This document shows positions 15,757 to 19,422 of a DNA stretch of 19,422 nucleotides, piece after piece (positions within the stretch are counted from its first letter, which is position 1; each line of letters opens with the position of its first letter). The translations under genes were made by a program, and so were the position numbers. A model generated the notes under the pieces. The model saw nothing but the letters and a program-made list of their open reading frames with translations. It was not told where the DNA came from and did no database searches. Source of the DNA: Paratissierella sp033809995 (lineage in GTDB: Bacteria > Bacillota > Clostridia > Tissierellales > Tissierellaceae); assembly GCA_033809995.1 (NCBI GenBank), contig JAPXKQ010000043.1, positions 1 through 19,422 of the forward strand, read 5' to 3'.

Positions 15757-17073
15757 TTAACCCAATATTAATGGCCATACAATGCCAATAATCAATAAAG
15801 GTATATCGTAACAAATAAATTGTGGTATACAAGTATCCCAGATATGGTCATGTTGACCATCAGCATTAAGTCCAGATGTAGGTCCTAAAGTAGTATCTGA
15901 TGCTGGTGATCCTGCATCTCCTAAAGCGGCAGCAACTGAAATCATAAATACTATAGCTGCTGGTGAAAAACCAAGTCTTTGTGCTAATGGGACATATATT
16001 GCTGCTATTACAGGAACGGTTCCAAAGGAGGTACCTATACCCATAGTAATTAACAATCCTAGTAAAATCATTATTGTTGCACCTGCTAGTTTGCTACCAC
16101 CTAATGCACCCATTGCTGCATCAACTAGACTTGGAACAGCACCTGTTGCATTAATTACTTCAGCATACCCTGCTGCTACTAACATTACAAATGCTATCAA
16201 TCCCATCATTTTAACTCCACCATTGAGCATTTCTTCTATTTGGTTCCACTTTATGGATCTTGAAACTATCATAATAATAAGACCAATTAGTGCTCCAAGT
16301 GGTAAAGAGTCAGTTATTAACTGTACTACTAATGCTGCAACTCCAGCAATTATTGAGAATATATGGGCTGATTCTAGTTTTACATCTGTAACAGTTCCTC
16401 CTGAACTTCCTTCAACAATAATTTCTTCTTCATCCATTTTATACTCTCTTGGTTTGCTATAAACTATAAGACCGATAATAAGTCCAACTACCATTGTTAA
16501 TCCAGCCATCCAGTTAGTCTTCCAAATCAAACTTAAAGGAACTTCTAATCCAGCTGCTGCCATAGAATCTCTAATTATTCCATGGAATATTGCCCCATAT
16601 GCAATTGGAATAGTAATATATGGTGCTTTAAGACCAAATCCAAAAGCTACTGCTGCCATTCTTCTATCCATTTTCATTCTATTCATTGCTGATAGTAACG
16701 GTGGAATAAGAATAGGAATAAAAGCAATATGAACAGGTACTATTGTTCCCGAAGCCATTGAAACTAGAACAATTAGTCCAGCTAAAACAAATTTATTACC
16801 TTTTGTTAATCTACTAATTTTGATTGAAAGAACTTCTGCTGCACCTGTCATCTCCATAGCCGCTGCTAATGCACCTAATAATATATAGCTAAGTGCAGTA
16901 TTAGCATTTCCACTCATTCCTCCAACTAAAATGCTCATAATTTCTGTTAAACCCATTCCGCTAGTTAAACCTGCCACTAAAGCGGCAATTAGCAATGATA
17001 ATAAAACGTGTAATTTTGACAAACATAATACTGACATTACTATAACAGATATAATTACAGGGTTTGTTAACAT
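15757..17073 (-). CDS. NhaC/YuiF-like Na+/H+ antiporter-family permease, probable histidine or urocanate transporter
   Basis: A 438-residue integral membrane protein with about 11-12 hydrophobic segments. It has a cytoplasmic-looking acidic linker near the middle (KPREYKMDEEEIIVEGSSGG, about residues 215-235). The conserved C-terminal GDAGSPASDTTLGPTSG segment is typical of the Na+/H+ antiporter 2 family (YuiF type), many members of which are thought to carry amino acids. The start at 17073 follows AAAGGAG with good spacing; an earlier in-frame Met gives a hydrophilic extension and is less likely. Its place between hutH and hutI suggests uptake of histidine or urocanate (inference). The upstream region carries three operator-like palindromes. 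Confidence 0.85.
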   Translation of the reverse strand: MLTNPVIISVIVMSVLCLSKLHVLLSLLIAALVAGLTSGMGLTEIMSILVGGMSGNANTALSYILLGALAAAMEMTGAAEVLSIKISRLTKGNKFVLAGLIVLVSMASGTIVPVHIAFIPILIPPLLSAMNRMKMDRRMAAVAFGFGLKAPYITIPIAYGAIFHGIIRDSMAAAGLEVPLSLIWKTNWMAGLTMVVGLIIGLIVYSKPREYKMDEEEIIVEGSSGGTVTDVKLESAHIFSIIAGVAALVVQLITDSLPLGALIGLIIMIVSRSIKWNQIEEMLNGGVKMMGLIAFVMLVAAGYAEVINATGAVPSLVDAAMGALGGSKLAGATIMILLGLLITMGIGTSFGTVPVIAAIYVPLAQRLGFSPAAIVFMISVAAALGDAGSPASDTTLGPTSGLNADGQHDHIWDTCIPQFICYDIPLLIIGIVWPLILG

Positions 17074-17130
17074 CTTTTCATCTCCTTTTGGTATTGAGTA
17101 AATCGCTTGCACTACCATATTTATTTAAAG

Positions 17131-17160
17131 GATGACACCATAGGATCCATAGATGACACC
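17131..17160. repeat. Direct repeat GATGACACC, 21-bp period
   Basis: GATGACACC at 17131-17139 recurs at 17152-17160, with ATAGGATCCATA between. The same nine bases, also beside an AGGAT, are in the repeat element at 8910-8918, so this may be a worn copy of the same dispersed repeat. Confidence 0.45.
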
Positions 17161-17232
17161 CTAAAATAATTAATTATAGTAATTTATTGATGCAATTTTT
17201 GTGCCAACTTACTTTTTTCTGTAAAGTTGGAC

Positions 17233-17261
17233 ATCCTAGCAATTCTAATATTCTTTAGCAA
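17233..17261 (-). promoter_or_regulatory. Possible promoter of the permease gene
   Basis: On the minus strand TTGCTA (17261-17256), 17 bases, TAGGAT (17238-17233), 4 of 6 at each box. It lies immediately downstream of the first operator-like palindrome. The leader would be about 150 nt. The match is weak. Confidence 0.3.
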
Positions 17262-17268
17262 TAGATTA

Positions 17269-17349
17269 ATGTATAAATTTTATACATCTTTCTTAAATTA
17301 AATGCTCTTCAAACCGTATAAAATTTTACATAGTGTATAATTTTTATAC
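17269..17349. promoter_or_regulatory. Three copies of an operator-like palindrome (GTATAAAWTTTTATAC)
   Basis: Site 1 (17269-17287) is the perfect 19-bp palindrome ATGTATAAATTTTATACAT. Site 2 (17316-17329, GTATAAAATTTTAC) lacks one base of one arm. Site 3 (17335-17349, GTATAATTTTTATAC) matches in 6 of 7 arm pairs. Their centres are about 44 and 20 bases apart, between the hutH stop and the permease start. Three copies of one sequence in 81 bases are unlikely to be chance even in AT-rich DNA. They fit a dimeric regulator controlling the permease and downstream genes; which regulator is unknown. Confidence 0.6.
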
Positions 17350-17357
17350 TCTATTTT

Positions 17358-18893
17358 CTATGCTAATTCACCAATTTTATCTTCTACAACTTTTAATAAT
17401 TCTCCAGATGCTATTAATTCAGCCGCTTTATCCATATCAGGATAGATAACTCTATCCGATTCCATAAATGTAACTTTATTTCTTAATGCCTTATAAGCTT
17501 CTGATGAACCATCTCCCAATAGACTACTATCTTTAAAGTCTACTGCTTGAGCTGCACATATAAGTTCAATACCTAATACATATTGTGTATGCTTGATTAT
17601 TTCTCTTGCCTTTCTTGCTGCTATTGTACCCATACTTACGTGGTCTTCTTGATTTGCTGAGGTTGGTATAGAGTCAACACTTGCAGGATGAGCTAATACT
17701 TTGTTTTCAGATACTACAGCTGCTGCTGCATATTGTGGCACCATAAAACCACAGTTTAATCCTCCCTCTTTTACAAGGAAACCTGGTAATCCACTTAATG
17801 TAGGATTTACTAATCTTTCTATTCTTCTTTCTGAAACATTTGCATACTCAGCTATTGCTATTCCCAATGTATCCATTGCTATTGCTACAGGTTGACCATG
17901 GAAGTTTCCCCCTGAGAATACTGCTGGATTATCTCCGTCAGGAAATATTAATGGGTTATCTGTTGCCGAATTTATTTCAGTTTCTATGACACCTTTTACA
18001 TACTCTATAGCTGGTCTACTCCCACCATGGATTTGTGGAATACATCTTAGTGTATAAGCATCTTGCACTCTTTTTTCTCCCTGGTGAGTAGTTAATTTAC
18101 TATTTGCACCTATTCTTAATAAGTTTTTAGCCACATTAATTTGACCTTTATGTGGTCTAGCCAGATGAATTCTCTCATCATATGGATCAGTAATTCCTTC
18201 TAATGATTCAACTGTAAGCATTGATACTATATCTGCCGACTTCATAAGTACTTCTGCATCATGAACAGCCAATACTGATACTCCCATCATTGCTTGGGTA
18301 CCATTTATTAATGCCAATCCTTCTTTTGCTTTTAACACTACAGGGGTAATTCCTGCTAATTCCATAGCTTCTTTACCACTCATACGTTTGCCTTGGTATT
18401 CAGCCTCTCCTTCTCCTATCATAACCAATACCATATGGGCTAATGGACATAAGTCGCCACTTGAACCTACAGAGCCTTTTTCTCTAATTATTGGATGAAC
18501 GCCTTTATTTAACATATCTACTAATACTTGAACAGTTTCTACAAAAACACCTGAGAAACCTTTGGAAATAGCATTTGCCCTTAATAACATTATTGCTCTA
18601 ACTACTTCAGTGTCAAATGGTCTACCAATACCTACTGCATCAGAATAGATTAAATTTCTTTGCAATTCTTCTAATTGATTATCACTTATTGCAACATCAC
18701 TAAACTTACCAAATCCAGTATTGATACCATATATTATTTGCCCTTCGCTAATACATTTATCTATATAATCTCTTGATTTTAATATTTTAGGTATTGCCTC
18801 ATCTGATATGGCAACCTTTGCACCAAATCTGGCTACTTGTACAACATCCTCAATTGTCAAGTCATTACCGTTAATATAAATAACCTTTTCCAT
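17358..18893 (-). CDS. hutH: Histidine ammonia-lyase with unusual MIO triad (Ser-Ser-Gly)
   Basis: HutH eliminates ammonia from L-histidine to give urocanate, the first step of the pathway. The 511 residues are normal length. The start at 18893 follows GGAGG with 7-base spacing; a longer open frame to a GTG at 18959 has no support. Conserved active-site elements include YGINTGFG (Tyr55), LINGTQAM, QDAYTLRC with its Arg, GGNFHG, and SENK...HPASVDSIPTSANQEDHV, whose Glu marks histidine-type lyases. Two differences stand out. The residues that cyclise to the MIO electrophile are Ser144-Ser145-Gly146 rather than Ala-Ser-Gly, and 'SDAVGIG' has Asp85 where histidine lyases as I know them have His ('SHAAG'). 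hutU lies 118 bases upstream on the same strand. Confidence 0.93.
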   Translation of the reverse strand: MEKVIYINGNDLTIEDVVQVARFGAKVAISDEAIPKILKSRDYIDKCISEGQIIYGINTGFGKFSDVAISDNQLEELQRNLIYSDAVGIGRPFDTEVVRAIMLLRANAISKGFSGVFVETVQVLVDMLNKGVHPIIREKGSVGSSGDLCPLAHMVLVMIGEGEAEYQGKRMSGKEAMELAGITPVVLKAKEGLALINGTQAMMGVSVLAVHDAEVLMKSADIVSMLTVESLEGITDPYDERIHLARPHKGQINVAKNLLRIGANSKLTTHQGEKRVQDAYTLRCIPQIHGGSRPAIEYVKGVIETEINSATDNPLIFPDGDNPAVFSGGNFHGQPVAIAMDTLGIAIAEYANVSERRIERLVNPTLSGLPGFLVKEGGLNCGFMVPQYAAAAVVSENKVLAHPASVDSIPTSANQEDHVSMGTIAARKAREIIKHTQYVLGIELICAAQAVDFKDSSLLGDGSSEAYKALRNKVTFMESDRVIYPDMDKAAELIASGELLKVVEDKIGELA

Positions 18894-18959
18894 TTTAACC
18901 CTCCTAAGATGTTCTATTATACTATTCTCTCGTTGCTTGGAGTCTACTTTAATATTCAC

Positions 18960-18992
18960 ATAAGGGAATCCCTAAATAGGTGATTCCCTTAT
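18960..18992 (-). promoter_or_regulatory. Hairpin between hutU and hutH
   Basis: An 11-bp perfect stem (ATAAGGGAATC with GATTCCCTTAT) closes an 11-nt loop, 20 bases past the hutU stop. No T-run follows, so it is probably not a full terminator. It may set relative expression or protect the hutU message. A TATAAT at 18921-18916 just before hutH has no good -35. Confidence 0.4.
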
Positions 18993-19011
18993 AGCGAATA
19001 TCAATTGTCTA

Positions 19012-19422
19012 TTATCTATACATTCCTTCTGGTCCAAATGTTACTTCTTTGGCTGGTCTCCACCATAATGGTATTTTAATGGAATCTGTAGTATATTTAC
19101 CCTTTCCATTAGCTACATCTTTAGCAGCCTGATAACCTGCTTGAGCATGACGCACTACTCCTATTCCTGAGTCTACAGTCAATGCCATTGCAAGTCTTCT
19201 GTCAGCCTCTTCAGTTCCATCGGCAATCATAGTTACACCTGTATGAACTGCTTCACCCATTGAGTAGTTTTGCTGAATAGCTATTAAGTCGCATCCTGCT
19301 GCGTTTAATAGTCCATTTAGATATGGCCAGTCAGAGATATAGTCTCCACCATCTGGCATTTTTTCTGATTCAAATGTTGGGTTAACAATTGATCCTGAGT
19401 CTAGGTTGTCCCTTGAGAATGC
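19012..19422 (-). CDS. hutU: Urocanate hydratase, C-terminal part (cut by the window edge)
   Basis: The last 136 residues of urocanase, which uses NAD+ to hydrate urocanate to imidazolonepropionate, the second step of histidine degradation. The frame is open to the end of the window; the visible part begins AFSRDNLDSGSIVNPTFES and continues through MPDGGDYISDWPYLNGLLNA, SMGEAVHTGVTMIADGTEEA and the nucleotide-binding-site end VDSGIGVVRHAQAGY, to PLWWRPAKEVTFGPEGMYR. An internal ATG at 19359 is not a start. It is upstream of hutH in the same direction. Confidence 0.95.
   Translation of the reverse strand, partial: AFSRDNLDSGSIVNPTFESEKMPDGGDYISDWPYLNGLLNAAGCDLIAIQQNYSMGEAVHTGVTMIADGTEEADRRLAMALTVDSGIGVVRHAQAGYQAAKDVANGKGKYTTDSIKIPLWWRPAKEVTFGPEGMYR

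Noticed and set aside
18893..18959. 22-residue N-terminal extension of HutH
   Set aside because: The upstream GTG has no ribosome binding site and overlaps a hairpin region; ATG 18893 has GGAGG and matches the usual family start.

Overview
The window is AT-rich and every supported gene is on the minus strand, so all text below reads from high to low coordinates. Shine-Dalgarno sites are strong (GGAGG types) and GTG/TTG starts occur. Anaerobic histidine degradation through formiminoglutamate, low GC and Firmicutes-type hsdS ends ('WEQRKLGE', 'LEKLENIKKAYLNEMFV') point to an anaerobic low-GC Gram-positive of the Clostridia, perhaps Tissierellales. That placement is inference from gene content, not a database result.

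Region 19422-10726 is a histidine-utilisation cluster: urocanase (hutU, 3' end only), histidine ammonia-lyase (hutH), a NhaC/YuiF-like permease, imidazolonepropionase (hutI), a class III PLP enzyme, a class I/II aminotransferase and glutamate formimidoyltransferase (ftcD). A strong terminator after ftcD closes it. Histidine would go to urocanate, imidazolonepropionate, formiminoglutamate, then glutamate plus formimino-tetrahydrofolate; the cyclodeaminase for the last C1 step is not in the window. Three near-identical palindromes between hutH and the permease look like operator sites. HutH and HutI both carry unusual residues at positions that are normally conserved and catalytic.

Region 10725-7835 is GMP synthesis: guaB (IMP dehydrogenase) with a good promoter and a leader of about 175 nt, an intergenic repeat element, and a guaA gene that encodes only the ATP-pyrophosphatase/dimerisation half of GMP synthase.

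Region 7720-6700, just past the 3' end of guaA, is mostly non-coding. It holds what looks like an independent small-RNA gene: a near-consensus promoter, a chain of hairpins including two tandem 53-nt units whose stems differ by compensatory changes, and a strong terminator. It also holds a doubtful 72-residue ORF and a truncated guaA-like remnant.

Region 6728-1 is a type I restriction-modification operon: a small XRE regulator with promoter and operator palindrome, an unusually long hsdM, a half-length hsdS with one target-recognition domain, hsdR and a terminator. The first 17 bases of the window repeat the 'WEQRK' coding segment of hsdS, suggesting a second, partly visible hsdS segment beyond the edge. 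A restriction island beside guaA, with a guaA remnant between, suggests accessory DNA inserted next to guaA (inference).
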